Source of the DNA: Planctomycetota bacterium
GTDB taxonomy: Bacteria > Planctomycetota > Planctomycetia > Planctomycetales > Planctomycetaceae
Assembly: GCA_003388505.1 (NCBI GenBank)
Contig: QQVO01000024.1
Coordinates: 1 to 35,307, forward strand
Length of the DNA: 35,307 bases
Direction of reading: 5' to 3'
Positions 26,096 to 35,156 of the stretch are shown here, one piece after another. Position 1 is the stretch's first letter. Every line of letters begins with the position of its first letter. The notes beneath the pieces are model-generated. The model saw only the letters and a list, made by a program, of their open reading frames with translations. It was not told the DNA's origin and did not search any database. The translations under genes were made by a program, and so were the position numbers.

Positions 26096-28114
26096 ATGTT
26101 GAGAGTCAAGCAGGCGATTCGCCCGACAGCCGCTGCGTTGTCAATTTTCGGTTTGGGATTCCTGGGGCTGATCTCACTTCGAGCCGCCGACCTCGCAGAC
26201 GTTGACGAGAGGCTGGTGGAAGACGTCAAGACGCTTGCCTCCGATGAGTACGAGGGCCGAGGTGTCGGGACGGAGGGGCTCGAGAAGGCGGCCGAATACA
26301 TTCGCGGCAAGTTTGAGAAAGCCGGTCTCGACGTGACCGCGCACGGCGGCGATCCGTTCCAGGAGTTCGAGATTACGACCGGAGCCGAGCTGACTTCGCC
26401 GAACACTCTGACGTTTCGAGGTCCGGACGGCGAGGAATTGGAACCTGGGTTCGAGGTGGATTTTCACACCTGCTCTTTTGGAGACGCCGGAAAGTTCTCC
26501 GGGGAAGTGGTTTTCGCCGGGTACGGAATCGAGTCGGAGGATCCGGCATACAACTCCTTCGAGGGCCTCGATGTCGCCGGCAAGGTGGTCATCATCGTGC
26601 GGCGGAATCCGCAGCAGGGTCAAGAGGAGGGACTGTTCGCGGTCGCTCACGGCGCGTCGCGGCACGCGGCGCTGGCGACCAAGGTAAGCCATGCTTTCCA
26701 GCGAGAGGCGGCGGCCGTGCTGTTCGTGAACGACACATACACCGGGCTTCATCAACGCGAACAACTTCAGCAGGCACTGGTTGAGGCGGAGCAGAAGGTG
26801 CTGCAGGCGTCGGAAGGGCTGGTTGACTCTGGTGCTTCGGCTGACGACGCGGCGGAAGCGCGCGAGACGCTCGACGGAGCGGTTAGGCACTACCGGCAGG
26901 TACGAATGATGTTGCAGGATCTCAATGCAGATCCGCTGATGGACTTCGGGTACGGGGGGACACGGGTCGGCAAATCGCTGCCGGTGATGCATATCACACA
27001 AGCCGTGTGCAATCAGCTCCTGGAGACCTCGACCGGACAGACTCTCGCTGAGTGGGAAGCGAAAGTGGACGAGACAGGCAAGCCGCATAGCACAGCACTT
27101 GCAGGATGGACGGCCGTCGGTGAGACCGGTTTGAGGGCGATTCGCGTGCCGATCGCCAATGTGGTCGGCGTGCTGGAAGGGGAGGGCCCGCGAGCGGATG
27201 AGACGGTCGTGATCGGCGCGCATTACGATCACGTGGGGCGGGGTGGAGTGGGTTCTCTCTCTCCCGGTTCGACCGAGATTCACAACGGCGCCGACGACAA
27301 CGCCTCCGGAACAGCGGCGCTGCTGGAGGTCGCGCGGCGACTGGCGGCCCGGGAGGAAAAGCTGCCACGGCGGGTCGTCTTCATCGCGTTCACAGGCGAG
27401 GAGCGGGGACTGCTCGGATCGGCCCATTACGTCCGAGAGCCGATTTTTCCGCTGGAAGACACGATTGCGATGATCAACATGGACATGGTCGGACGCCTGG
27501 AGGAGGACCGGCTGACGGTTTTCGGAACGGGCACCTCTCCCGCGTGGGACGCCTGGATCGACGCCGCCGCGGAGGAGGAAGGCCTTGTGCTCGCCAAGAA
27601 ACCGGAGGGCTTCGGGCCCAGTGATCATTCGTCGTTCTACGCGAAGCAGATTCCTGTGTTGCACCTGTTCACCGGGACGCACAGCGATTACCACCGGCCG
27701 ACCGACGACTGGGACAAGATCAACTTTGAGGGGATCGAGCGCATTGCCGATCTCGTCGAAACGTTGACGGTCGAGGTGGCCCGAACGGAAGAACGTCCCG
27801 AGTACGTTGAGGTTCAGGGCCGAGCATCGATGACACGGAGCGGCAGCCGGCCGTATTTTGGCAGCATCCCGGACTTTTCCAGCGACGCCGACGGATACGC
27901 GCTGCAGGGGGTGGCGCCCGGGAGTCCTGCAGAGAAAGGGGGGCTCAAGGGAGGCGATGTGATCATCAAGTTCGGGGGCGCGGCGATCGGCGGGCTTGAC
28001 GACTTCGACCTGGCGCTGAGGAAGTACACCGCGGGACAGGAAGTTGAGGTGGTGGTGCGCCGCGGAGCAGAGGAGGTGACGGTTTCGGTGACACTGGCCC
28101 AGCCTCGGTCATGA
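26096..28114 (+). CDS. Secreted M28 family metallopeptidase with PA and PDZ domains
   Basis: The product has about 672 residues. A signal or anchor (MLRVKQAIRPTAAALSIFGLGFLGLISLRAAD) is followed by an insert-bearing PA-type region (about 100-330), the M28 zinc peptidase domain and a C-terminal PDZ domain (about 585-670, GYALQGVAPGSPAEKGGLKGGDVIIKFGG). The two-zinc site is complete: His and Asp in GAHYDHVG, Asp in NGADDNASG, the Glu pair in FTGEERGLLGS, Asp in NMDMVGRL and His in THSDYHRP. It probably removes N-terminal residues from peptides in the periplasm, with the PDZ domain guiding substrates or partners. ATG 26096 fits AGAGGA six bases upstream; ATG 26093 and 26081 are alternatives. Its stop overlaps the next start by four bases. 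Confidence 0.93.
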   Translation: MLRVKQAIRPTAAALSIFGLGFLGLISLRAADLADVDERLVEDVKTLASDEYEGRGVGTEGLEKAAEYIRGKFEKAGLDVTAHGGDPFQEFEITTGAELTSPNTLTFRGPDGEELEPGFEVDFHTCSFGDAGKFSGEVVFAGYGIESEDPAYNSFEGLDVAGKVVIIVRRNPQQGQEEGLFAVAHGASRHAALATKVSHAFQREAAAVLFVNDTYTGLHQREQLQQALVEAEQKVLQASEGLVDSGASADDAAEARETLDGAVRHYRQVRMMLQDLNADPLMDFGYGGTRVGKSLPVMHITQAVCNQLLETSTGQTLAEWEAKVDETGKPHSTALAGWTAVGETGLRAIRVPIANVVGVLEGEGPRADETVVIGAHYDHVGRGGVGSLSPGSTEIHNGADDNASGTAALLEVARRLAAREEKLPRRVVFIAFTGEERGLLGSAHYVREPIFPLEDTIAMINMDMVGRLEEDRLTVFGTGTSPAWDAWIDAAAEEEGLVLAKKPEGFGPSDHSSFYAKQIPVLHLFTGTHSDYHRPTDDWDKINFEGIERIADLVETLTVEVARTEERPEYVEVQGRASMTRSGSRPYFGSIPDFSSDADGYALQGVAPGSPAEKGGLKGGDVIIKFGGAAIGGLDDFDLALRKYTAGQEVEVVVRRGAEEVTVSVTLAQPRS

Positions 28115-29079
28115 GCGACGTATTTCGCGTGCTGTTGACGGATCTGCCGTGGGGCGACTCTGAGATTGAGCGCAGCGGCCTCGAGCCTTTGGGCGTCGAG
28201 GTGATTGAGGCGAGCGACGACGGCGAGGACGCGCTGGTCGGATTGGCGGACGGCGTCGACGCGATCGCGACCTGCTGGGCGCGGGTGACGGATCGCGTCA
28301 TCGCCGCGGCGCCGGACTGTCGCTTGATCGCCCGGATGGGGATCGGGCTGGACAACATCGACGTCACGTCGGCGACGAAGCGGGGCGTTCCGGTGACGAA
28401 CGTCCCGGACTACTGCGTCGAGGAAGTGGCCGACCACACGATCGCGCTGACCTTCGCCCATCTGCGCGGGGTCGGCTTCTATCATTTGCAGACCAAGCGC
28501 GGAGAGTACGATCTGCAGGCGGGGCCCGAGATGCATCGTCTGTCGACGATGACGTTGGGACTGATCGGGCTGGGGCGCATTGGTCAGGCAGTCGCCCGCC
28601 GGGCGGAGGCGTTCGGCTTCACGGTGATCGCCCACACGCCGTCCGGAGAAAGCCGGGGAACCGGATGCCGGATGGTCGATCTGGAGACGCTACTTCGCGA
28701 GAGCGACGTGATCTCCCTGCACGCGCCGCTGACCGATGCGACGAAGCATTTGATCGATGGGGCGGCGCTGGGAGAAATCAAGCGTTCGGCGTATCTGGTG
28801 AACACCAGCCGGGGCGGACTGATCGACCATGAGGCTTTGGAGGCCGCGCTGGCAAGCGGCCGTATCGCGGGCGCTGCGCTCGACGTGTTCGAGCCGGAGC
28901 CGCCCGATCTCGACGCTTCGCTGTTTCGCGATGACCGGGTCATCGCGACGCCTCACGCGGCGTTCGTCTCCGTCGAATCGCTGGTGGAGTTGCGGACGCG
29001 GGTGGCGCAGCAGATTGCGGCTGTGCTCTCGGGCGAGCGGCCGGAGAATGTGGTGAATCCGGACGTCTACGGCGATTGA
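28111..29079 (+). CDS. D-isomer-specific 2-hydroxyacid dehydrogenase
   Basis: The product has 322 residues. The NAD-binding Rossmann motif is GLIGLGRIG (150-158), and the catalytic triad is Arg234 (NTSRGGLID), Glu263 (DVFEPEPP) and His282 (ATPHAAF). The family includes phosphoglycerate dehydrogenase, glyoxylate/hydroxypyruvate reductase and CtBP-like proteins. The short length without an ACT domain argues against SerA of the long type, and the substrate cannot be told from sequence. The ATGA overlap with the peptidase gene implies co-transcription and translational coupling, so it may reduce or oxidise a product of that pathway, but this is inference. A 7-bp stem (GCGGCCG 29090-29096 with CGGCCGC 29113-29119) follows. 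Confidence 0.93.
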   Translation: MSDVFRVLLTDLPWGDSEIERSGLEPLGVEVIEASDDGEDALVGLADGVDAIATCWARVTDRVIAAAPDCRLIARMGIGLDNIDVTSATKRGVPVTNVPDYCVEEVADHTIALTFAHLRGVGFYHLQTKRGEYDLQAGPEMHRLSTMTLGLIGLGRIGQAVARRAEAFGFTVIAHTPSGESRGTGCRMVDLETLLRESDVISLHAPLTDATKHLIDGAALGEIKRSAYLVNTSRGGLIDHEALEAALASGRIAGAALDVFEPEPPDLDASLFRDDRVIATPHAAFVSVESLVELRTRVAQQIAAVLSGERPENVVNPDVYGD

Positions 29080-29451
29080 CAGAACCGTTGCGGCCGTCGG
29101 AAGCGTCTTGAGCGGCCGCCTCGGGCCGTCAATCCGGCCTGTGTCAGCGCCCGGAACCGCGCCTTCCCGGTGATTGTTGCCGAATCTTCCGGACTGGCAG
29201 TTCCTGTGGTCTTCGCCACCGTCTGCATCGTTGCCGAAGGCGGATTCTGGTGCGCCGGAACGCCAATCGCGAGCTACGTTTTCGCGGAAGAAGGAAATTC
29301 GATTTCGAACTAGTGGTCCGCCAATTGCGAGTTTGCAGGTTGAGCGGTTCGTACGGAAGCACGAATCCCGCAGGGTTTCGTGCGAATTCGCAATCCAGCC
29401 AACTCGTAAACACAGCCCTGCCAGGGCACCAGGCCAGTTGAATCCAGCATC
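29080..29451. other. Intergenic region with dispersed repeat copy 2
   Basis: This 372-bp gap has a short GC stem after the dehydrogenase stop (29090-29119) and repeat copy 2 (29313-29427), which ends 24 bases before the next start. Bases 29120-29312 show nothing recognisable. No good promoter was found for the 29452 gene. Confidence 0.5.
29313..29427 (-). repeat. 115-bp dispersed hairpin repeat, copy 2 (inverted)
   Basis: This is the reverse complement of the family at 4820-4936 and 31875-31983. The central hairpin is at 29359-29383 and the small palindrome GCCCTGCCAGGGC at 29415-29427. It is closest to copy 3. Confidence 0.8.
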
Positions 29452-30690
29452 ATGAAACATTCGGGCACAGATGACGCGGGCCGATCCGGGGGTCGTCGCA
29501 AGCGGCGAAATCGCAAGCGCCGTTCGAACGCTGCTGCTCCGGAGGCCGCACCGGTTTCGTCTCAGGCATCCGCGGAAGACTCCGCCGCGGAAACGCGTGC
29601 CGTGACGATTGAGGAGCAGCAAGCGATGAGTTCTTCCGCAGTGTCGACGACCGTTGAAGACGACGTGGCGGATCGCGTGGCCGACGTCCAGGAGGAGATC
29701 GAGACGCCTGAAACGCCTGCGTCGGGCGAGTCGTCGGCGGCAGAGCAGGTGGCGTTGCTCAATGCGGAGGTGCAGGAACGCGACGCCTTGATTGCGGCAT
29801 TGACCGATCAACTCGAGGAAGCCGCCAACCGGTTGGACCGAATGCACCGACAGGGCGCGGATCGCGCGCCGATCGGCAAGAGCGGCGGACCCACCAATTC
29901 GGGTTCCGGCGTCCAGGAAGAAGTTGCAGAGCGGATCAGCCGGCTGACCGACGTGGTGAGCGAGTGGCACACGGAAGACTATTTCGGGGAGATCTTCCGG
30001 AAGCTGGATGAGATTCGTGATTCGATCGCCCATGCGCCGCCGGGTGCTCGAAGCGGCCTGACCGATTCGTCGGCTTTTCTGCTGGACGCGGCGGATGCGC
30101 AGTCTTCGGAAAGCGGGGGGGGAGTTTCCGCCTGGGAAGGCATGAAGGCCGAGGTCTTCCGCCGGGACGAAGCGGTTGCGAGCGATGAGCAATCTTCCGA
30201 GGGGACCGTTCACCAACAGGAGTCAACCGAGTCGGTGAACGACCAGGTTGATGAGTTGCTCGTCGAAGTGCCCGAGCCGATTGAACTGGAAGTGGCCACC
30301 GACGAGCAGTTGCGGGCCGCCGTGGAAGAGCGGGACGATTTCATCTCGCGGCTGATTCGCAGGTTGCGGACGACCGCTTACGGCCGCTACGAACCGATCG
30401 ACTGGGAGCAACTCGCCGCAGCGCCGGAAGACATGCGTGAGCGGCTGGAGGATCTGGAATCCCGCCTGCAGGAATTGCTGCGGCTGGAAGAGTGCGAACT
30501 TTCGCTCGAACGCGCGAGACTGGCCCGCGACCGGGCGGAACTCGAACAATTGCGGCAGAATGCGGTGCGGAATGGCCGAGCAAACTTCAGCGTCGAGCAT
30601 GAGTCGCCGGAGAGCGAACGCGAGCGGCGCTGGCTGCGCGTCTTCGGTTTCGGCAAGCAGCCCGAAAATGAAGAGCGCCCGCTTGAGTAG
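29452..30690 (+). CDS. Coiled-coil protein of unknown function with basic N terminus
   Basis: The product has 412 residues. A strongly basic tract (GGRRKRRNRKRRSN, about 13-26) is followed by an acidic, Ala/Ser-rich low-complexity region. There is a first coiled coil at about 97-132 (VALLNAEVQERDALIAALTD, then QLEEAANRLDRMH), a middle stretch (RLTDVVSEWHTEDYFGEIFR) and a second coiled coil at about 325-370 (MRERLEDLESRLQELLRLEE). No signal peptide or membrane helix is visible, so it is probably cytoplasmic; the basic tract could contact nucleic acid or the membrane. I do not recognise a family. It is convergent with the lipoprotein gene at 30709 with only 18 bases between stops. Confidence 0.75.
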   Translation: MKHSGTDDAGRSGGRRKRRNRKRRSNAAAPEAAPVSSQASAEDSAAETRAVTIEEQQAMSSSAVSTTVEDDVADRVADVQEEIETPETPASGESSAAEQVALLNAEVQERDALIAALTDQLEEAANRLDRMHRQGADRAPIGKSGGPTNSGSGVQEEVAERISRLTDVVSEWHTEDYFGEIFRKLDEIRDSIAHAPPGARSGLTDSSAFLLDAADAQSSESGGGVSAWEGMKAEVFRRDEAVASDEQSSEGTVHQQESTESVNDQVDELLVEVPEPIELEVATDEQLRAAVEERDDFISRLIRRLRTTAYGRYEPIDWEQLAAAPEDMRERLEDLESRLQELLRLEECELSLERARLARDRAELEQLRQNAVRNGRANFSVEHESPESERERRWLRVFGFGKQPENEERPLE

Positions 30691-30708
30691 ACCGGTGAGA
30701 CCGGAAAC

Positions 30709-31761
30709 TCACCTCCGCGCCGGCGACGCCGGTGCGACGCCAGCGGCGCGCATCGCCGGGTAGGCCTGCACGGTCGAAACGACGCGCTTGTGCTGATCGT
30801 ACGACGCTCCACCCGGCATCACGACGGTCATCTCGACTTCGTGTTCGATGCGGGATTCCCGGGGCAGTCCGGTGTCACGGAAGACGACGCAGCGTCCCTG
30901 AGTGAAACCGTTGTTGACGCGCAGCGTGACGCTCTCGTGGCTGACAGTCTGCACGCCGCTCGAGAGAATCGGCGTGACGCGTCCCCGGATATCGATGACG
31001 GCGAATTGGTCGGTGAACTCATCCAGCGTGCAGACGTTCTGAATTTCCATCTGCACGGGCCGGGCCATGCGGCGCGTGCGGGTCCATGATTCTCCGACCG
31101 CTTTTGGGGCGTCGAACGGCAGGAGACCGATCGTGTCGTCGATGAAGTCGGCGACGCCGTCTTCGCCGCTGCTGACTTCGACGCCCAGCAGCACGCGGGA
31201 CCGCTGCTCTGCCGGCACGTGTCGCAGGCAGGAGTCGAGGAAGTCCGAGAAGCCCTCGACCCGCTGGATGCGGTTTTTCGCGTCCAGCCAGAAGGAGAAG
31301 CCGTTGCCGATCATGCCGTGGTAGGCCGCCAGTTCGCCGGGAAGCGACTGGGGCGGGTTCGCCGAGTCGTAGACGACCTTTCGTCCTCCGACCTCCTGTT
31401 CAAAGCGAATCCGGTCGTAGCGGACGGAGAGTCTGGTTTCGCTGCCCTGCCGCTCATCCACGGTGATGGCCATCAGCATCTCGAGACGGGAGCGACTGAC
31501 GCTCGAGAGTTGCCCGGCTTCGGACTGGGCCAGTTCCTGTTCGACGACTTTGCGGAGCGGAAACCGGTCGCCGGCCCGCAGGTTGAGCTTGAGTTCGGTG
31601 CGGGGTACGGCGTCGGCCGTGGGAACGGGCGACTCGGACAGCGCGACCCAGTCGGCGTCGGCGGAAGCAGTCTCCGCCGTCTGCTCTGCTCCGTCGCCGC
31701 AGCCAACTGCGAACAGGACCAGTGAGGGGAGAATGATCGATGAAATCCGTTTCGAGAGCAT
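30709..31761 (-). CDS. Lipoprotein, DUF6263-like
   Basis: The product has 350 residues. The N terminus MLSKRISSIILPSLVLFAVGCGDG ends in a lipobox-like AVGC, so Cys21 is probably lipidated. The mature part begins after an Ala/Thr/Glu-rich spacer with LKLNLRAGDRFPLRKVVEQELAQ and continues with beta-rich repeats (AVIDIRGRVTPILSSGVQTV), like DUF6263 lipoproteins of unknown function. ATG 31761 is chosen because AGGA lies eight bases upstream and it starts the signal cleanly; an in-frame start at 31809 would add 16 residues in front of it. Repeat copy 3 lies between this gene and mnmA. Confidence 0.8.
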   Translation of the reverse strand: MLSKRISSIILPSLVLFAVGCGDGAEQTAETASADADWVALSESPVPTADAVPRTELKLNLRAGDRFPLRKVVEQELAQSEAGQLSSVSRSRLEMLMAITVDERQGSETRLSVRYDRIRFEQEVGGRKVVYDSANPPQSLPGELAAYHGMIGNGFSFWLDAKNRIQRVEGFSDFLDSCLRHVPAEQRSRVLLGVEVSSGEDGVADFIDDTIGLLPFDAPKAVGESWTRTRRMARPVQMEIQNVCTLDEFTDQFAVIDIRGRVTPILSSGVQTVSHESVTLRVNNGFTQGRCVVFRDTGLPRESRIEHEVEMTVVMPGGASYDQHKRVVSTVQAYPAMRAAGVAPASPARR

Positions 31762-31874
31762 GCGCCGCTTCCTGTGGCGATATAGAATCGAGAGCGCTGG
31801 CGATTTCACGCCGAATCAGCAGCGGGACGATACCAACTCGCGGGAAGTGCGAGAAGAGCGATCAGCGGCGGGCT

Positions 31875-31983
31875 GCCCTGCCAGGGCATTGTTTGCGGGT
31901 TGGCTGGATTTGGCGAATCCGCACGAAACCCGGCGGGATTCGTGCTTCCGTGAGGACCGCTCCACCTGAAAGCACGAATTGGT
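31875..31983 (+). repeat. 115-bp dispersed hairpin repeat, copy 3
   Basis: This copy starts with GCCCTGCCAGGGC (31875-31887), has the central hairpin at 31921-31945 and ends seven bases before the stop codon of mnmA on the minus strand. It could contribute a terminator stem for mnmA. Confidence 0.8.
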
Positions 31984-31989
31984 AATACG

Positions 31990-33102
31990 TCAATCCTGCA
32001 GAATCCAGCCTCCCCCCAGAACGCGCGAATCGTCGTAGAACACAACCGCCTGGCCGGGCGCGACGCCGTACTGCGGTTCGTCGAACTGCACGCGGACCCG
32101 GTCGCCCGAGACCGGCTCGACGTTGCACAGCGCCGGGCGGTGCTGGTAGCGAATCTGCGCCGTGCATCGCAATTGCTGCGGAGGTGGGTCGATCAGCCAG
32201 TTCGTGCGTTCGGCGTCCAGTTCCGTCCGGCCCAGCGCTTCTTTCGGCCCGATGACGACGCGCCGGGTCTCGGGCTCGATACGAACGACGAAGCGCGGAG
32301 CGCCGAACGTCACACCCAGGCCGCGCCGCTGGCCGATCGTAAACCTGTGGTATCCGTCGTGGCGGCCGACGACTTTGCCGGTGGTGTCGACGAGTTCTCC
32401 GGCCGTCTCCTGCGGACCGCGATACCGCTCCAGGAATCCGATGTAGTTGTTGTCGGGGATGAAGCAGATTTCCTGGCTGTCGCGCTTGTCGGCAGTGCGG
32501 ATGCCGGCCCGCCGCGCAAGATCCCGAATCTCGCCTTTGGAGTATCCGCCAACAGGGAACAGAACCCGGCTGAGCAGTTCGCGTTCGATTCCGAACAGGA
32601 CGTACGACTGGTCCTTGTCCGGATCACGGCCGCGGAGGAGAGCGGGCGGTTCGTCCTCGACGCGGGGCTCAAGGCGCGCGTAGTGGCCGGTTGCGATTCG
32701 TTCTGCGCCGACCTGACGGGCGAAATCCCACAAACGGCCGAACTTGAGCCAGATATTGCACATCACGCAGGGGTTGGGCGTTCGCCCGGCCAGGTATTCG
32801 TCGGCGAAGTAATCCTGGATGCGGCCGAAGTCATCGCGGAAGTCGATTGCGTGAAACGGGATATCGAGCGAATCGGCAACCCGCCGGGCGTCGGCCGCGT
32901 CGGAGGCGCTGCAGCACCCCTGCTTGTGAGACTTCGGCTCGACGATCGGCAGCGCGTCCGGGCCGCCGGCCTCGCACACGGCGGGGGCGGTCACGCCGGA
33001 GCGCATGAAGAGTCCGATCACCTCGTAACCCTGCTGTTGAAGAAGCAGGGCCGAGGCGGAACTGTCGACTCCGCCGCTCATTGCCAGGACGACACGTGAC
33101 AT
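31990..33102 (-). CDS. mnmA: tRNA-specific 2-thiouridylase MnmA
   Basis: The product has 370 residues, close to the E. coli length. The PP-loop motif SGGVDS is at 9-14. The catalytic cysteines are C115 (TPNPCVMCNIWLKFG) and C213 (RDSQEICFIPDNNY). Other family motifs are GRTPNPC, IATGHYAR, DKDQSYVLFG, GYSKGEIR and the C-terminal GQAVVFYDDSRVLGGG. The family activates uridine 34 of Lys, Glu and Gln tRNAs and transfers sulfur to give 2-thiouridine. An insert near 42-65 (VCEAGGPDALPIVEP, then CCSASDAADARRVAD) is common in many bacterial versions. It is divergent from the third cytochrome gene and has no obvious ribosome binding site. Confidence 0.97.
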   Translation of the reverse strand: MSRVVLAMSGGVDSSASALLLQQQGYEVIGLFMRSGVTAPAVCEAGGPDALPIVEPKSHKQGCCSASDAADARRVADSLDIPFHAIDFRDDFGRIQDYFADEYLAGRTPNPCVMCNIWLKFGRLWDFARQVGAERIATGHYARLEPRVEDEPPALLRGRDPDKDQSYVLFGIERELLSRVLFPVGGYSKGEIRDLARRAGIRTADKRDSQEICFIPDNNYIGFLERYRGPQETAGELVDTTGKVVGRHDGYHRFTIGQRRGLGVTFGAPRFVVRIEPETRRVVIGPKEALGRTELDAERTNWLIDPPPQQLRCTAQIRYQHRPALCNVEPVSGDRVRVQFDEPQYGVAPGQAVVFYDDSRVLGGGWILQD

Positions 33103-33233
33103 CGGTTGAAAGCTAATCGATCAAAGAGGTTCTGAATCCCGTTGGTGCATCATAGCAGGCCAGCCGCCCGCAGTGACCTCCGAACGTCTCTCGAAAGTGA
33201 TTTGCGAACGGCTGATTTGCCTGACAGTCCCGC

Positions 33234-33239
33234 TACAAT
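33234..33239 (+). promoter_or_regulatory. -10 element candidate for the third cytochrome gene
   Basis: TACAAT at 33234-33239 lies 40 bases before GTG 33280; no good -35 was found. It overlaps the in-frame ATG at 33238, which would then be outside the transcript and so supports the GTG start. Confidence 0.3.
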
Positions 33240-33279
33240 GAGGGTTCAGGTTTTCCGTAGAATTGAGGAGCGGAGCGGC

Positions 33280-35058
33280 GTGTCTGACTTGCAGCGGTCT
33301 TGTCTAAAATTCGTATTGCCCGCGGTGATGTGTGCCGCTGTCTTGCATGCGGCTGTCGCTGACGAGGAACCACCGAGTGCGGTGTCGTCCGTCATGCGGC
33401 TGCTGAAGAGTGGCCGATTGCCGGTCGAGAGGCTGGGGCCGGTGCTCGAGATCGTATGCGGGCGGGGCAACGAACATGACCTGGCTTACGTCTGGGACAA
33501 GGTGCTTGAACCGGATGAATTGCCACCCGAAGTGCGGGTGGAGGTGCTGCAACGACTGGCCGAGGCTGGACGGACGCGGAAGGTCGTACCCGCCGGAGAT
33601 CTGGGCGGAGTTGTCCAGTTGATCAAGGCGGACGATCGCGACCTGCAGCGCCGGGGCGTGGACCTGGCCGGTTTGTGGAAGGTTTCTGAGGCCGGCGGCG
33701 CGCTGGCTGCGCTGGCAGGGAGTGCGGACGCGCCGGTGGAGGTCCGTGCGGCCTCTCTGACATCATTGACGGCGATCGATGTGGACAAAGCGCGGTCGGT
33801 GATTGACCGGTTGATCGCCCCGGACCAGGCATTCGAGGTTCGCTCGGTCGGGATCGCGGCGATGACGCAATTCAATCTGGCTGACGCGGCGAAACAGGCG
33901 GCGGCAGCGCTGGCCTCTGCCGGCGACGAGGACGATCCGACGCGGCTGCTGGACGCATTTCTCGGGCGTCAGACTGGATCGAAGCTGCTCGCCGACGCCT
34001 TGCAGGACGAGATGCTGCCGGAGGACGTCGCGAAGCTTGCCCTGCGGCATATGTATTCGATCGGTCGCAGCGATGCGGAACTCTCGGCCGTGCTGGAACA
34101 GGCGGCGGGTATCGCGGGCGACGTCGTCATGCCCGCAGGCGAACAACTCACCGAACTCATGCAGCACGTGCGGGAGCAGGGCGACCCGGTGCACGGCGAG
34201 GCAGTTTTTCGACGGCTCGACCTGAGCTGCATGAAGTGCCATTCGGTCAGCAAAGCGGGGGGACAGGTCGGGCCTGACCTGAGCGCCCTCGGCTCGAGTT
34301 CGCCGCTCGATTACATCGTCAAGTCGCTCTACGAACCCGACGCGCAGATTAAGGAGGCCTTTCAGACCAAGGTGGTGCTGACGGCCGGCGGCTTGACCGT
34401 GCAAGGCATCATCGCCGATCGCACCGATGACAAACTGGTGTTGCGCGACGCCGACGGGAAACTGGTCACGATCCCGGCCGACGACATCGACGACGAGATC
34501 GAGGGGAAGTCGCTGATGCCGAAGGGGCTGGTCAAGTTCATGACGCAGTCCGAGATCGTCGACCTGCTGGCTTTCCTTTCGCAACTGGGACGACCGGGAG
34601 AATACGCGGTCCGTTCGACGCCGCGAATGCAGCGCTGGCGGGTGCTGACCGATGTTGCACCGGCGCTGCTGGAGGACGTTCCGAACGAGACCGTGTTCGA
34701 AGATCTTGTGCTGGCTGGCGGCGTATGGGCGCCGGCGTATTCCCGCGTCAACGGGGAGTTGCCGCTAGCGGAGTTGGTGCGAAACTCGGGGCAGGGCGTT
34801 GCGTACGTGCAGGGGGAAGTCGACGTCAGCGCTGCGGGTGAGATCGGTTTTCGCATCAGCGGACCGGACGACACGGTCGTCTGGATCGATTCTGAGAACA
34901 TGGGGACCGTGAAAGAATTCACGAAGTTGCTCGAGACCGGCCGCCATTCGATCACACTGCGGGTGAACGCTGCCGAAGTCGCTGATGCTGCCGTGCGGCT
35001 GGAGTTGTTTCGCGTGCCGGAGTCAAAGGCGGAATTTTCGGTGGTTGACGGGCAGTAA
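33280..35058 (+). CDS. Secreted HEAT-repeat cytochrome c protein of the PVC heme-binding type
   Basis: The product has 592 residues. GTG 33280 follows AGGAG (33266-33270) by nine bases and opens a signal peptide (SDLQRSCLKFVLPAVMCAAVLHAAVADEE); ATG 33238 would add 14 residues before it. HEAT-like helical repeats fill about 35-300. The cytochrome domain has CMKCH at 317-321 and a likely distal Met413 in GKSLMPKG, in the same arrangement as the two large cytochromes. A C-terminal domain of about 150 residues (450-590) looks like a beta-sandwich or PA14-type module (GEIGFRISGPDDTVVWID, then RHSITLRVNAAEVADAAVRL). The propeller of the other two is absent, so it may act as an electron-transfer or binding partner rather than as a dehydrogenase itself. 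Confidence 0.9.
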   Translation: MSDLQRSCLKFVLPAVMCAAVLHAAVADEEPPSAVSSVMRLLKSGRLPVERLGPVLEIVCGRGNEHDLAYVWDKVLEPDELPPEVRVEVLQRLAEAGRTRKVVPAGDLGGVVQLIKADDRDLQRRGVDLAGLWKVSEAGGALAALAGSADAPVEVRAASLTSLTAIDVDKARSVIDRLIAPDQAFEVRSVGIAAMTQFNLADAAKQAAAALASAGDEDDPTRLLDAFLGRQTGSKLLADALQDEMLPEDVAKLALRHMYSIGRSDAELSAVLEQAAGIAGDVVMPAGEQLTELMQHVREQGDPVHGEAVFRRLDLSCMKCHSVSKAGGQVGPDLSALGSSSPLDYIVKSLYEPDAQIKEAFQTKVVLTAGGLTVQGIIADRTDDKLVLRDADGKLVTIPADDIDDEIEGKSLMPKGLVKFMTQSEIVDLLAFLSQLGRPGEYAVRSTPRMQRWRVLTDVAPALLEDVPNETVFEDLVLAGGVWAPAYSRVNGELPLAELVRNSGQGVAYVQGEVDVSAAGEIGFRISGPDDTVVWIDSENMGTVKEFTKLLETGRHSITLRVNAAEVADAAVRLELFRVPESKAEFSVVDGQ

Positions 35059-35092
35059 GCTTCGTCGGAATTCGGCGACGTGTCCCCGGAGT

Positions 35093-35156
35093 GCGGCGAC
35101 CCGTCGCCGCCTTCGGACGATTGCGATGCGACATCCAAGAGCGGCGACGAGTCGCC
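35093..35156. repeat. Pair of GGCGAC/GTCGCC hairpins
   Basis: GCGGCGAC (35093-35100) with GTCGCCGC (35103-35110), and GGCGAC (35143-35148) with GTCGCC (35151-35156), form two short perfect palindromes. The words GGAGTG or its complement CACTCC lie beside each, which suggests two inverted copies of one small element after the cytochrome gene. Confidence 0.55.

Noticed and set aside
26174-27694. Open frame of 506 codons on the minus strand inside the M28 peptidase
   Set aside because: Antisense to a complete zinc peptidase; no recognisable domain or start signals.
28690-30216. Open frame of 508 codons on the minus strand across the dehydrogenase and coiled-coil genes
   Set aside because: It spans two plus-strand genes and a repeat, and its composition changes along its length; an artefact of GC-rich third positions.
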